Below are positions 44,867-58,185 of a stretch of 64,000 nt of DNA, piece by piece. A program made the translations under genes and the position numbers. The notes beneath the pieces are model-generated. The model made no database searches, was not told the origin of the DNA, and saw nothing but the letters and a program-made list of their open reading frames with translations. Position 1 is the first letter of the stretch; the number at the start of each line of letters is the position of its first letter. Source of the stretch: Latrodectus hesperus (Eukaryota > Arthropoda > Arachnida > Araneae > Theridiidae). The stretch is from positions 21,723,589 through 21,787,588 of the forward strand of contig CM075860.1 in the NCBI GenBank assembly GCA_037975125.1, written 5' to 3'.

Positions 44867-45344
44867 CTGTACGGTCACCCTTGGCGCGTTTTATTTTGGC
44901 ACCAAATCTGGCGAACATTTTTACTGGAAAACCGGCAAACTAGTATTTTGGCAACCCTATTTGTCAAAAGTCTGTAAACTGGAGAAAGTAATGTTTATTG
45001 TTAATTATTTCATAATAAATAATAAACTAAATGGTCACCAGGAAATTAATTTCTCATGAATATTTACCGATTTAAATTCATTAATATAAAATTTAATCAA
45101 AAAATATTATGGATAATTTAACATATCAACTTTATTATTTTACCATTAATGTTTGAAATATATAAATCTGCGTTTTTTGTTTATTTTGTAAAATTAGTTG
45201 AGCATATTGATTAGATACCAACAATGAATAAAATATTTGTCACTATTTCAGCCATTTTCCTTCCACTGTTTCCTTCCACCCGATCGGAATTTCGCCATAC
45301 GCCTTGGCGACTTTTTGAAAATTTCGCCAAGGATGACCGTACTG
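44867..45344. mobile_element. MITE family 2 (TA-flanked, Tc1/mariner-like)
   Basis: The terminal repeats are CTGTACGGTCACCCTTGGCG at 44867 and, on the other strand from 45344, CAGTACGGTCATCCTTGGCG. TA is present directly outside each end, so the target site is probably TA. The 478-bp interior has GGCG-rich ends and an AT-rich middle with no transposase. The 68-codon open frame at 44853-45059 reads through the left end and is incidental. Confidence 0.8.
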
Positions 45345-47483
45345 TAAAATTTTACCATTCTTAGCTTAAAAGAGTTTTCCAAGATATGTGAGGACAACTA
45401 CTAATTTTTTCGATTCAAATTTTCAACAGTTTTAGAAACAGAAATAAATAACGGTACTAATTCTAATTGAAAATACAAAATATGATTTTTAATAAAGTTT
45501 GGCAATAAGGTACATTCTTAACGATAGCTATTTATTTATCCAATAGCATTTAAATTCGTAACAAATATTTCTCTTACTACTTGGATAAAATATGAAATTA
45601 ATATTTACTTTCATACGTTAAAACCAAGAAAATTTAATTTCCGCAATTCGAAAGAAGTATCTTATTTAACGATTATTTTTAATAGCAAAATATTTTTATT
45701 TCTCACGTTACCTTATAAATTTTCTTACTTTATTTTTTAAAAAAAATGGCATGAATGTGAGAAAAAATTACCACGGAGATTGGAGTTTGCAGTTGTATTT
45801 TATATTCTCTCTAATCTAATATTTCATCCAGGACTGAAAATATTTCAACTTTTGAAAATATAGATGGCCTTCTCGGTTTTGTTAGTTGAAAAGACATTAA
45901 ATGCATCTAAGTGAATGTTCTCACAGGTTTCTACCCGGCAAGGGACTGGAATAAATGCTTCTTAATGCTTTTTATTAGAAATGTAGATATGAATTTATTT
46001 CTTATATCTCTAGTTACTGCTCAGTTTGATAACTCCTGAAGACAAAACTATATGCTATATTGAAATTAGTAATTTTTACATCATATAGAAAACTATTTAA
46101 AACCTACAAATTTTTTTAAATTAAAAAAATGATGATTAAGGAGGAGAACACATTATATAATTTAAATGGTTTTATATTTAAACAAAAAAAATTAATTTGC
46201 AATACACGTTTAAAATATAATAGAAACTATGTTAAAATAAACAATAAAAAGCAAAAAAATATATAAGGTAAGGAATAATTAAACTCTTATGCGTGATTAA
46301 TTTTATAGATTAGATTTCTTCATTTTGTAAGGTTATAAATAAAAGCTTAACTCAATTTGAAAAAATATGTGTGCTTAAATGCTCTGTTTTATACAGATTT
46401 TTAAATAATCTAAAATTAAGTCAAATTGTCAATGCAAAAAATTTCAATTTAAAAGAAAAATGTGGAAATAAGTGGGAGAATTTTTCTTGAAATCTTTCTT
46501 CTATTTTTATATGCAAAAAATTTAAAGGCATTTTACAATAAATTCCCATTAAAATATTTACTCAATTACTAAATAAAATTTGGTCAGAAGTAAAAATTAC
46601 CAATTATTGTCATATAAGTCAAATTTTGAAAAATATAAATTTTGAATAATTATCATAAATTTTGAGAGAAAAAAATATTATATTAAATAAATTGCAATAA
46701 ATACTGAATAAGCTTTTATATTTTTGAAGAATTCAGAGATTGTCTCTTTTAACTATGAAATACCACTAACCTTCAACTAGAACAAGTTTTGATAAGTTTC
46801 ACGAATATAAAAATTAAACAATAACAGAGTAAACAAAACGTTTTTGAAGAATATTTTTTGGAACTCATAGAAAAAAATATTGATAACAGAAGCAAGATTG
46901 AATCATATTCTCCAAAATTTGATAGAGCTTCTAGTAGAACAAAGTTAATCAAGTGAGAAGAATGAACAAGCCATTCATTTGCCCAAGTGAAAAAATGCCT
47001 ATAATTCATGTGCTCCCCCCCATACACAAGTTAAAAAAACAAAATAATCTTCAACATGTTGAGCTAAAAGCGATAAATGTATCTGTTGTGAAACCACCAG
47101 ATATATTTGAGAAAATCTCTGAATAAATTACAAGTATTTTTTGTAATAATTTATTTTTAATAAAAGCCTAGTATCTGTGCTTTAACATAAAATTCATTCA
47201 AAACTTTAAAAGGTAATCTTAATGGTTTTCTGTAACAAAAACAGCTGATCTGGCCTCTCAAACCTTATCCATGTCTCCCCGTACTTGCTTTAAGCGCATG
47301 TTCCCCTGTTTTAAACTTGCAGTAAATAAGCTATAAAATCTAATTTTTCATAAAAAATGTAAAAATTTATTATCGTAAAAATTATTGTGCCTCCGTTACT
47401 ATTAAATAAAATATGACACTAAAATATGGGTAATGGGATTTTTTGTTCATGTTTACAATATAACGTGGTCTAGCGAATAAATA
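45345..47483. other. AT-rich non-coding DNA
   Basis: No gene recognised. The minus-strand open frame at 46773-47027 (84 codons) has no splice or family support. Confidence 0.5.
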
Positions 47484-48651
47484 TTAGGTATATCGGAAAG
47501 TTCTGTCGATTGACCAATGACGATGTGTCAAAAACCATAGAGAGATAAAGGAGAACATGGGTGTTCGCAGAAACATCAGAGATCTTATAATGCTTAATTC
47601 AGCTCAGGAAAGTATTTCGGATCAAATTCAGAAGATAGGATTGGTGTGGAAATATTCAACATGGGTACCAAATGAATTTAGTCAGAAGAAATTTGATGAT
47701 AGAGTCATCACATAACTATCTCTATTTGTTCGGAACAAAATTGAGCCCTTCTTGAACAGCATGATAACTGGATGGAAAGTGGATTAAATATGCATCGTAA
47801 AGAAAAGGGTATATTGTGCGGAAAATCTAGCCCTTTTAACTTTAAAACAAATTTGACTCTGCATAATGGAATTCATGTGGTCAGAGGTATGAGAGCCATT
47901 AAAATCGAAAGGCTCAATTGGAAAAGTATGGCAGCTGCTAGACAACTCAAAGGATAATCCAATAAAATAATTTGTCAAAAAATTGTTTTACGTGTATTTA
48001 TTTTACTATAGAAGTTAAATATTTGAAGAAAATCTTTATTAATTTATGAGGTTTCCTGTGACATACAGTTGAAGTTTCTGATGATCAACTTGCAATATTT
48101 GGCTGCATCTTTAAAAATAACCCCTATATATTAAAACTGTTTGGTGTATTTACAAAAGAATACACTATTAAATCTATTCTAAGTATTTGTTTTATTATTG
48201 AATATAAACTTTCAGAGAAATACACAGTACATACTGTAGTTAATTATGCATCATGGGAATGAATTTGTGCTTTATTGAATACTTAAAAATGTGGACACAA
48301 CTCAATAAACATCTGGTCACTATTATTGGGTTTATTTATATTAAAATGTACTTCAGTTGCAGAACTATGCTGGGAAATCCTGTACCATTCATCATAATCC
48401 TCAGGATTATATCTCTCCGACTATCTTTTGGAAACTCAAAAATGAAGATGATATCAGTCAATGTTACAATTTTTCACATGAAAAGACTAAACATTTTTCA
48501 AAAATGGGGTATACAAAGAAATCGCCTTCCCAATGGCAAGAAGTCATTAATAATCACATCATTTACATTATTTAATAAAGTTTATTGACGCTACGGAAAC
48601 TTTGTGTATTTTTTCATTCCAAAAAGGAACAGAGCTTTCTGGTTGACCCAA
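47484..48651 (+). mobile_element. Inactivated mariner transposon
   Basis: The inverted ends are TTAGGTATATCGGAAAGTTC at 47484 and, on the other strand from 48651, TTGGGTCAACCAGAAAGCTC. Each is followed by TA outside (47482-47483 and 48652-48653). The length of 1168 bp is close to the usual 1.2-1.3 kb. The plus strand encodes mariner transposase pieces with many stops: WVPNEFSQ with RNKIEPFLNSMITG near 47660-47775, and, at the C-terminus near 48490-48580, KMGYTKKSPSQWQEVINNHI in the position of the family's final RWQKVIDNDGxY block. The middle (about 47960-48240) is poorly recognisable and may hold an insertion or strong decay. Open frames at 47772-47957 and 48253-48588 are fragments. Confidence 0.85.
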
Positions 48652-48864
48652 TATATTGGTCTACCAGAATAGTCTAAGCAATGTTTCTTTATTTTATCCC
48701 AAATATTAATTACGATCTGATTTAAGAAAAAATTATAATAATTAAAGCTATATGTATTAATATTTTATATTATTTCCTTTCTTTCTAAGCTTCCTTTTAT
48801 GGGTTATTGTTATTTATGACACTTGGACAAGACAAGCTCACTATGCCGTTAGCTACAAGAATTT

Positions 48865-49070
48865 AATTCAATGGGGTGCGTCTTTTGTTTAACAAGAACA
48901 CCACGAAGAAGAAAGTGCGACTTTCTCTGAACTCATCCAATAGATGGCACCACCAGCGGATCCACTCCCTCAATTTTGACATTGATCTGAAGGGGGAAAA
49001 ACAATTTTTGAAGCCAAAATAAGTCGTGTTATTACTTTTTTTTAACAGCGTCTCTTTCTTAATCTGGAGG
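48865..49070. repeat. Balanced-composition repeat candidate
   Basis: Contains CTCATCCAATAGATGGCACC followed by ACCAGCGGATCCACTCCCTC, much less AT-rich than the flanks. Such short interspersed blocks are common in arachnid DNA, but I cannot assign it to a named family. The minus-strand open frame at 48863-49093 is incidental. Confidence 0.35.
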
Positions 49071-49093
49071 AGTATTATGAATATTTCAAGCAA

Positions 49094-52000
49094 TCACAGT
49101 TTTCAATTTTACCAAGTTATTTACACTAGCATTACAGCAGTTTTAAAGATGCAACCATTTTAACTTGATATCTTTTGTGTCTTATTTCGTTTAACAATAT
49201 TTCATAGAAAACTATTTTAGTTAGACATTGTCTCATGTGCTCTTTTTGTGAGAATTGAAATTTCAAGGCTTCCGGTAAATTATTGTCAAGTTATGTATTT
49301 GTTGTTTAATTCATCCTTCTTTTTATATACAAAGAATTAAATTTAAGAAATTTTTTGTAATGGGAGACGAATTTTAAATGTTTAGTTATTCAAAGATTCA
49401 ATTTTTAAAGTACAATAGAATGCTAAATGCAACACATAATCTAAAGCAATTGAATGATTCCTGACCATATATTCGTCGTTATTCATATCAAACTTTTTTC
49501 AAATAATAACAAAAACATTTATTAATATTTCTTCAAAAATAAGTTTACAGTTTCAAATTTTTTAACTTTTATAATTTTTAAATTCTGCATCACATATTGT
49601 GAAAAGATAAATATTAAAGAAAAACAAAGATACTGAGGGAACAATGATGCTTGTGAAAAGTCAATGATTTTATTTTCCTTCCTTTATTTATTTTTATCGG
49701 GAATTTTGATGTAGTTTTACATTTAAAACACAAGATGTTTAGATTTTGCTCAATTTTTTGGAATTTTAATTTCAATATTTTGCTGTTATTTCATCAAATT
49801 TCAAGATGCATTAAATTAAGTTTGAGAATATTTACTTTTAGTCAAATGCTTTTCTATGTGTTTTTTCGATAGTGTTTTAATATCTCTTTAAATAGATAAA
49901 CCCTTTTCACAATCAGAATTCATAAATGATTTTAGTTTACTAAATAATCCATTGTTGCAAATTAGGGTTAAATATTGTTCACATATTTTTATTTTATTAC
50001 TTGGTCATTTTGCCTCAAGGTATTAGTGAAGGATATTAGTGACTTCAAGGTATTATCGTTAGGTATTATTGAATTCATGTCATTTCGTGTTTCGAAACTC
50101 ATGGCTCCGCATAAAGGCCCTACAGATTGTAACAGTTTATCTGATTTCTAATGTTTACGCACGTCTGTCTGTATGCGCACACACACACATGTATTTACGT
50201 ATAATACATAACTACATATACTCTGTAAACAATGAATAAAATTAATAACCTGATGTGCTCCGAGTAGAACTAAATGATTTGAATGTAATTTTAAGCAAGT
50301 GATTTCTTTATTCATCTTCTAAAATGAATAGATTTAATGACAGGAGTTTATATCAAAGAATAAATTTTAATTTGTTGAACGAGATTAATAAGGACACATA
50401 AGACTTTCATAATCAACTTTCTTATACACGACAAGATGCTTATAATAAGGAATAAATTTCAATTAAATATTGTGGTTTTTAACTGAATTTTAAAAAGATT
50501 TATATGGCTTTTATAAGCAATTTTCATAGAGATATTAATTTATTTATAAGGACTAAATCATCTGCGACTTACAGTTTAAACTGTATTTGTAAAAGTACCA
50601 ATTATGTTTCTAATTTTTCCTAAAACAGATGTAAGGTAAATTCACATTTTATGAAATAATGCAATTAAAAATATTTTCCAATCAAATTATGTTGCTAGGA
50701 AGTTCTTTTGCTAATAGGAATCAGTTTATATGCATCATATTCAGAAATGTAAACTAATAGCTTACAATATTTTAATGGCAGCAATACTTTCTCCAATTCT
50801 CCTATGGGTTTGCTAAATCAATTATTTTGCATATATTTCACATATTTTTGAACTGAGTTTTTATATCTTTAAAAACAAAACATTACATTTCTCTAAATAA
50901 ATAGATTAATATATTATTAATATTTTTAATGGTAAGTTTAACAGCTTTCTTTTTATTAAACAATATTCAGAAATAGATTTCTGTAAAGTACCATATTGTT
51001 GCTCCTAAGCTATTGGAGTATTTTGTATAGTTTACTAATGTTCTCATTATACATAACTCCAAGTATTTCATTATACAAATAATGGAATTTAAGAAATAAT
51101 ATAAATAAACAAAACTTAATATATTAGAAAAAAGGAATATAATTTATATGAAACTATGTTATCGTAAAAATTTCCTTTTCCACTATGTTATATATAAATT
51201 TTAATATTATTACTCTTTGCATAGGAATTACTAAATTGAATACTTGAGATTCAGTCAACAATGCCAATATGAAGAAGAGGAATAAATCCACAGCGGTCTG
51301 TATACTTCCACAAGAAATTATTTTCATTGTTCTTTAACAAAGAGATAAAAGTATTAGTTATATAAATTTAGTTAAGCTTGAATAGTAAGAAAATAGTCTG
51401 AAGCAATAAAATAATAAATTATCATACAAAATATTTTAATAATAATATAAAATTCGCTTCTGTAATTATTTTTTCTTCGCAAGAGCAGCGAAAGATAAAT
51501 TCTCCAAAAAATCAGAAAATGCTGCTTAAAAGATTGTCTTAAATAACGGTAAGAGATTATTTTGTTTCTGTAAAGGTTTGATGAGTTTGAAGTATAACTA
51601 AAGTTTAACAGTATGAACGAATCATTGATGCTTCCAAGAATTGCACATTTATCATACACAGCTGTTTTTGTAAGCCACAAAGTACCACTGGAATTGTTAA
51701 ATTGCTTGTAAGTGTAATTTACTAACTGCGGCGGATGTTGAACTTTCTTATATCAGTGAATGGGTAAAGTTCATAAGAAGTCCATCATGCATGAAAACGT
51801 GATAGAAAAATAATTCTTTCATGAAAGTTACTCAAGCTTCTAAAACCGTTTTGAACATATTAAAGTATTGACTTATGTAGAGAGAAAGCTTAGGAGGTAA
51901 ACATGTTTGTAAAATTAACATCCTAGTAGATTATTTATTAGCATTTTTTTGTTCAAAATTAATTTTATCACCTAGTATTAATTTCGAATGTATCATAGCA

Positions 52001-54464
52001 GACTCTTTTATTTGCATTGAATGTTTATCCAACTATATTTAAACTATTCATTTTTATAAAAAAGTATCTAATGTAAAAATCAAATAAATGCATTTTATAA
52101 CTGCAAAATATATTTGTATCAAAAATATTTTCTGTTAAATATATATTAATATGTATTTTCATTTTAAATAATAGAATTACAGAAAGAAATTAGTAAAATA
52201 ATTGAAAATATTTAATTTGATTATAAGTTTATATTGCAATTTTGTTTGATTAAAACATCCTCATTGCCGTATGACTGGTCATTTTGCACTGTGAATACAT
52301 AAAATTTTTTTAATAGAGATTAACATTTTTCAAATAGAAAATATGTATTATTCCAGCAAAAAGTAAAACATTTTATTAGTAAAAGATGTAATTATCTACT
52401 CTGTTGCACGTGTTGGGAACAGAAGCTAATATGATTTTGCTTATAAAAATACTTATGAAGAATACAAAATATGTAAAAATTGTATTCATCACTTTTGTTT
52501 TGTTTGCCATTTATCATTTCTTTTTTCCATAATTTAAATAAGTAGATAAAGTAAAATATGTAATACCTATTTAAAAAATAATATATACATATGTATTTGT
52601 GTAATAAAAATTATTAAGATTAGTATAAATGGTCCTAAAAATTAATGTATACACAAACTTAATAAAGATTGTAACTTTTAATTCATAGGAATGAAATTAA
52701 TCTGGCGTAAAAATTTTGAGATTTTTGCATTTGTTATTAGAAAACTAATGAATTACAAATGATAAGAAACCAATGCTATTAATTGCCATGTTAAAATAAA
52801 GAAATGAAATTAAAAACCTATATCACATATTTTAAATTACTTTTATAGAATTTCGTTTTTGTAGATATTTTGAAATCCCATTTTAGTTTAATTTGTATTT
52901 TTATTTTATCCAAGTCTGTGCATTAATTACATTAATTTTATTTGTTTATTTTTACTGAAATAATTCTATGCATAAACTTCATAATTTTAGATGCGATTAA
53001 AATGTATGTTTTCGTTCATCTTCATACGTTATAAAGCATTGTTTTTGCTTTTTCCAATGATTAGATTTTATCGCAATTTAGGTTGTTAAATATCAATAAC
53101 ATTTTCTTACTAAAACATTTGATTAGTATATATTTTATTTCTGGTTTGTACAGACAAGTTGTGTCTGCTATATAGTAGTACTCATTCTTACATAGGATTA
53201 AGATTGCAATACTTAATTCATAAATTTTTAAGCACGCACAATTCTGTACTTCTAAACACAAAACTCATTTGCACTTCTTTGTTCGTCATTGGTTTGTTGT
53301 CACTCTAGTTCACATAAAGTTGCAGAAAAATAGTTTATATGATATGTAAATGTTAAATTAGTTACAGACACAAATCTTCTGAGGTTAAAAATTTGAAGAT
53401 GTTTTTTATATTTTCACTTAAAGACATTATACACAGAACCAACTTAATATAAATAATATGGTATAAAAATTCTTTTTAAATAGATTCTAATATCAAAATT
53501 TTGTTTTTCTTAATTCTTTACAATACGGCCTCATGCTTTTATTTTGAAAAATTAGTAGAAAATTTTAATTAAATTTAAAACTTTTATGTATAAATAACTA
53601 TGTGAATATATTAAGGAAAGGTTTGTAACTTTTTTCTCTCTCTCAGTTTGCATATAATATATTCTCTATAGAAATTATTATTTTGCCCTTAGAGAATGGA
53701 AATAAAATAATATAAAACCTGCTTTTAAAGAAATAAAAAATTTAAATTCATGTGTTTCATAACACTGTAATATTTTTAAGAAACATTTCGTAACTGCTAG
53801 CTCAAAAACATTATTTCTAATAAATATAATCTATGTTGATAAAAATACTTTTTTACTTACCACTTTAAAAGGAGAGGAAAAATTGTATTTTATGTGTATT
53901 AATAATATACATCATTAATTTAGTAATTGTAAGTAAAAGGATTTTTTAAAAAAATAAATGGATAATATATTAAAAATACATTTTTACATGTAACATGTAG
54001 TATTTTTCTTATTGTTTTTTGAAGAAATTAACAATTATGTATCTGATATGCTTTTAATTAATCATTCTTGTATTATAAGTAAATTAATTTTACGCATTAA
54101 CAGGCTGTGAAGAATATCTAAAGCTCTATTATGTATGTTAGGTTTTGAAAAATATTCTAAATAATATTAGTGATTATGAAATAATTGACAAAAAACTAAT
54201 ATTGCTAGTTTAGTAATTTAGAAAAAGCCTTACAGGTACAAACTATTATTTTTCCATACACAGATTTCTGATAAATCCTTTTCAAGTGCTGTAACTAATG
54301 ACATTATATTACACGATTTCAAATAATACAACGTAATTAAATTTTTATATATTTTGGGAAATAATCTGATGCAAAATTAAATATTCTTTACAATATGTTC
54401 CTGCATCCTTTATTTCAAATAAAATTTTATTTGGTTTAATTGAATATAAAACTAAAGTTTTGTT
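49094..54464. other. Long AT-rich non-coding stretch
   Basis: More than 5 kb without a recognisable gene, transposon end or RNA gene. A minus-strand frame at 51372-51680 has a fairly coding-like beginning (MWLTKTAVYDKCAILGSIND) but degrades into Phe/Ile/Tyr-rich sequence, and another frame at 53061-53261 is unsupported. A short CA run lies near 50178. Confidence 0.45.
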
Positions 54465-55218
<754 letters not shown>

Positions 55219-56044
55219 CTCGCAAAAAAATTTTGTTTTTTAATTTAAAACTTTTTATAAATTAATAAGTAAGAATAGAAAATGAGCAATACAAATTAGA
55301 AAATAATGCCTAAAATGAATTTTTTTCAAATTTTTTACTAAAATAAATATTTTCATGAAAATGTGCAGCATTAAAGTTTTTAGAAAATGTTTCATCGTAC
55401 TTAGGTATATTGAGATTTTCTATAGGAAAATTCTTATAACAAATTTGAAAAAGATTTACTGTAATCCAATATTTTGCATATAAATTTTGTTATAAAATTA
55501 AAGTATCATCTAAGAAATCGTCGCAAATATAATATAGTTTTGAAGGACTAAGCTGTTAATGATTAAGGTTAAATTTAAAGATGTAAAATTTATTCCTTTA
55601 TAAGAGAATTATATGATCTTACCTGTATATTATATAAAATGAATTTTAAATTTATTTTATGTTTCTCATTTAAAGTAACTTATTAACTCTGTCAGTTACC
55701 AAAAATAAAATAATTTACTTTAAAAAAAATTAAATATGTTTTTTATAAAATGATTTACCGGGAATTTTTTAAAGAATAAACCAGGAAATTTATATGCTAT
55801 ATCACTTAAGTAATTTTATGAATATTATCTCAAAAACATTTCTTCTCTTCATCAATTAAACACAGTTTTCTCGTATATTTTTAATATATTAATTACCTTA
55901 AACACTTTACATTTTCACTAGACATTATGTAAGTCTAAGAAGCGTAATTTTCTCTTTTATTTAAAATTTTCTCAATTTTTTTACGTTTTAAGTAATTTAA
56001 GGATTTTCACTTATATTACTTATAGATTTGTACATAAATTAAGG
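55219..56044. other. AT-rich non-coding DNA
   Basis: No feature recognised. Confidence 0.5.
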
Positions 56045-57330
56045 ATAATACCGGAGCCTTCAGCAAAACTTGCATAAACAAAACAAATGCAATTTACATA
56101 TAAAACCAATGTATTAAATGTACAATCTTTGGAGTACTAACACAATTTATCATTCGTGACTAAACAGTACGTTGTTGGTATGATGAGTAATACATCGTAT
56201 GCCTCCCATACGAAGAAATAGAATCCTTACAACCACGGGGTATGTCCACGATCACATAATCGAGTAACGTTTGGGACGTAGAGCTCGGAAAAGTAATTAC
56301 AAAACTTCAAATATTCTGTGCAGATGTAGGAGGTAGTTGATAGGCTGCGATTCGTCCTCCTAACTTGTCCCATACATGCTCTATCAGATTCTAATTCGGT
56401 GAGAATGCTCCTCATTCGATACGGGAGATATTCTGTGACTGAAAGCAGTAATTGACGATGTTAAGAAGGGCGTTGTCAACCATAAGCATAAATCTAGCAC
56501 CCAAGGCACCCATGAAAAACGAATATGTTGATCCATAATGATGTCCAATAAATTCGGCCTGTCCTAATTCCGATTTGATCATGTAGATCTGTTCTAGAGC
56601 ACAGTACAATTCCTGCTCAAATTTGCACTTCTGCACAACTTTAACATTGACCTTCAGTGATGTTGTCTTGTACTGGTTACTCGACTTCTAAATATGAACA
56701 TTTGACGGGTGTCAGACTGCAAGCTAAACCTCGACTCATCTTGAAAGATAATACAAATCATATGGAAAGACAGTATCCTCATTGCATTTTCTCTATTCCA
56801 GGCTAACTACTAGTGACAGTTAGTTGCCGTAAGTGGAACAGATCTGACAGGACTGAGAGAATTCTTTCCTCGTGAGGTGGGTTCACTTGAGGGCAACCTG
56901 TTCTGTAACGTCTACTGATACTTCCCTTTCATAGAATCATATCTGCCATAGCCTAGAGATGACACTTTGGGTTATTCCATGTTTATAGACTGCTGCCATC
57001 TGCGTACTCACACATTCTAGGGGGTTGGTAATTCTACCACATAAAATATCTTCCTCATTGTCTTCTATGTCATACTAATGCGATCATGCCACAGAGCGTG
57101 ATACGGACCAGTTATGACAAGTTATGCGTTTCCTTCTTTGCCAGAGTTCCTTATATAATTCCCTCTAACGCCTTCGTCATTGTGGTAGTTGGTCACTAAT
57201 TCGATATCATTAGTTGTTTTCCTGTAATTTGCACATAAATCTTGGCCAATTGTGTGATGTTCTACAGGTGGCATTTTTCTTTTTTCATTCGATTTCAGTG
57301 TGTTTCTAGATTGTTTTTAATTTATGTACA
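56045..57330 (-). mobile_element. Decayed Tc1-like transposon, family T1, copy 3
   Basis: Colinear with 15895-17290. Minus-strand transposase fragments appear in order: a VPLTA-containing linker near 56830; FQDESRFSLQSDTRQ with the first catalytic Asp near 56720-56755; GALGARFMLMVDNALLNIV near 56450-56510 (second Asp); RIRIxxSMYGTS-type remains of the PDLNPIEHVWD motif near 56380; and DKLGGRIAAYQLPPTSAQ near 56310-56365. Stops and frameshifts occur throughout, so it is a fossil. Open frames at 56227-56415 and 56412-56636 are pieces of it. Terminal repeats are not resolved. Confidence 0.8.
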
Positions 57331-57685
57331 TGTATGTATTTCAGGACTTTTAATCACTTCATAGTTAAATTACTGCTAAAATCATAAAATGAGACAATAA
57401 ATTACTTTCATGTTAATTCCGCAAATTTTTTTTTGGTTTTAATTGAATAATATACGTTAACTTTTGACGTATAAAATAAGACATGCGCGTCTTTAATTCC
57501 ACATTTAAATTTATGACTGTTAAATATACCTTTTCGATTTATATATCATTGCTAAATTTTGACATAAAAATAAGTGAAATTTAAGGTTCAATAACTATAA
57601 TTGAAAAATCAAATCTTAAAAAAAAGTGTTTTAGTGACAAACATATACATGTGTTTTTATTAATAGAAAAATTGATAGTAAAATG
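57331..57685. other. AT-rich non-coding DNA
   Basis: No feature recognised before the assembly gap. Confidence 0.5.
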
Positions 57686-58185
57686 NNNNNNNNNNNNNNN
57701 NNNNNNNNNNNNNNNNNNNNNNNNNNNNNNNNNNNNNNNNNNNNNNNNNNNNNNNNNNNNNNNNNNNNNNNNNNNNNNNNNNNNNNNNNNNNNNNNNNNN
57801 NNNNNNNNNNNNNNNNNNNNNNNNNNNNNNNNNNNNNNNNNNNNNNNNNNNNNNNNNNNNNNNNNNNNNNNNNNNNNNNNNNNNNNNNNNNNNNNNNNNN
57901 NNNNNNNNNNNNNNNNNNNNNNNNNNNNNNNNNNNNNNNNNNNNNNNNNNNNNNNNNNNNNNNNNNNNNNNNNNNNNNNNNNNNNNNNNNNNNNNNNNNN
58001 NNNNNNNNNNNNNNNNNNNNNNNNNNNNNNNNNNNNNNNNNNNNNNNNNNNNNNNNNNNNNNNNNNNNNNNNNNNNNNNNNNNNNNNNNNNNNNNNNNNN
58101 NNNNNNNNNNNNNNNNNNNNNNNNNNNNNNNNNNNNNNNNNNNNNNNNNNNNNNNNNNNNNNNNNNNNNNNNNNNNNNNNNNNNN
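57686..58185. other. Assembly gap (500 Ns)
   Basis: Exactly 500 N characters, a conventional placeholder for a gap of unknown size. It interrupts the LINE reverse transcriptase, so the 3' part of that element is missing from this assembly. Open frames through the gap are artefacts. Confidence 0.99.

Noticed and set aside
46773..47027. An 84-codon minus-strand ORF beginning MYGGEHMNYRHFFTWANEWL.
   Set aside because: The start looks complex, but the rest becomes Leu/Phe/Ser-rich and no splice or poly(A) signals support it.
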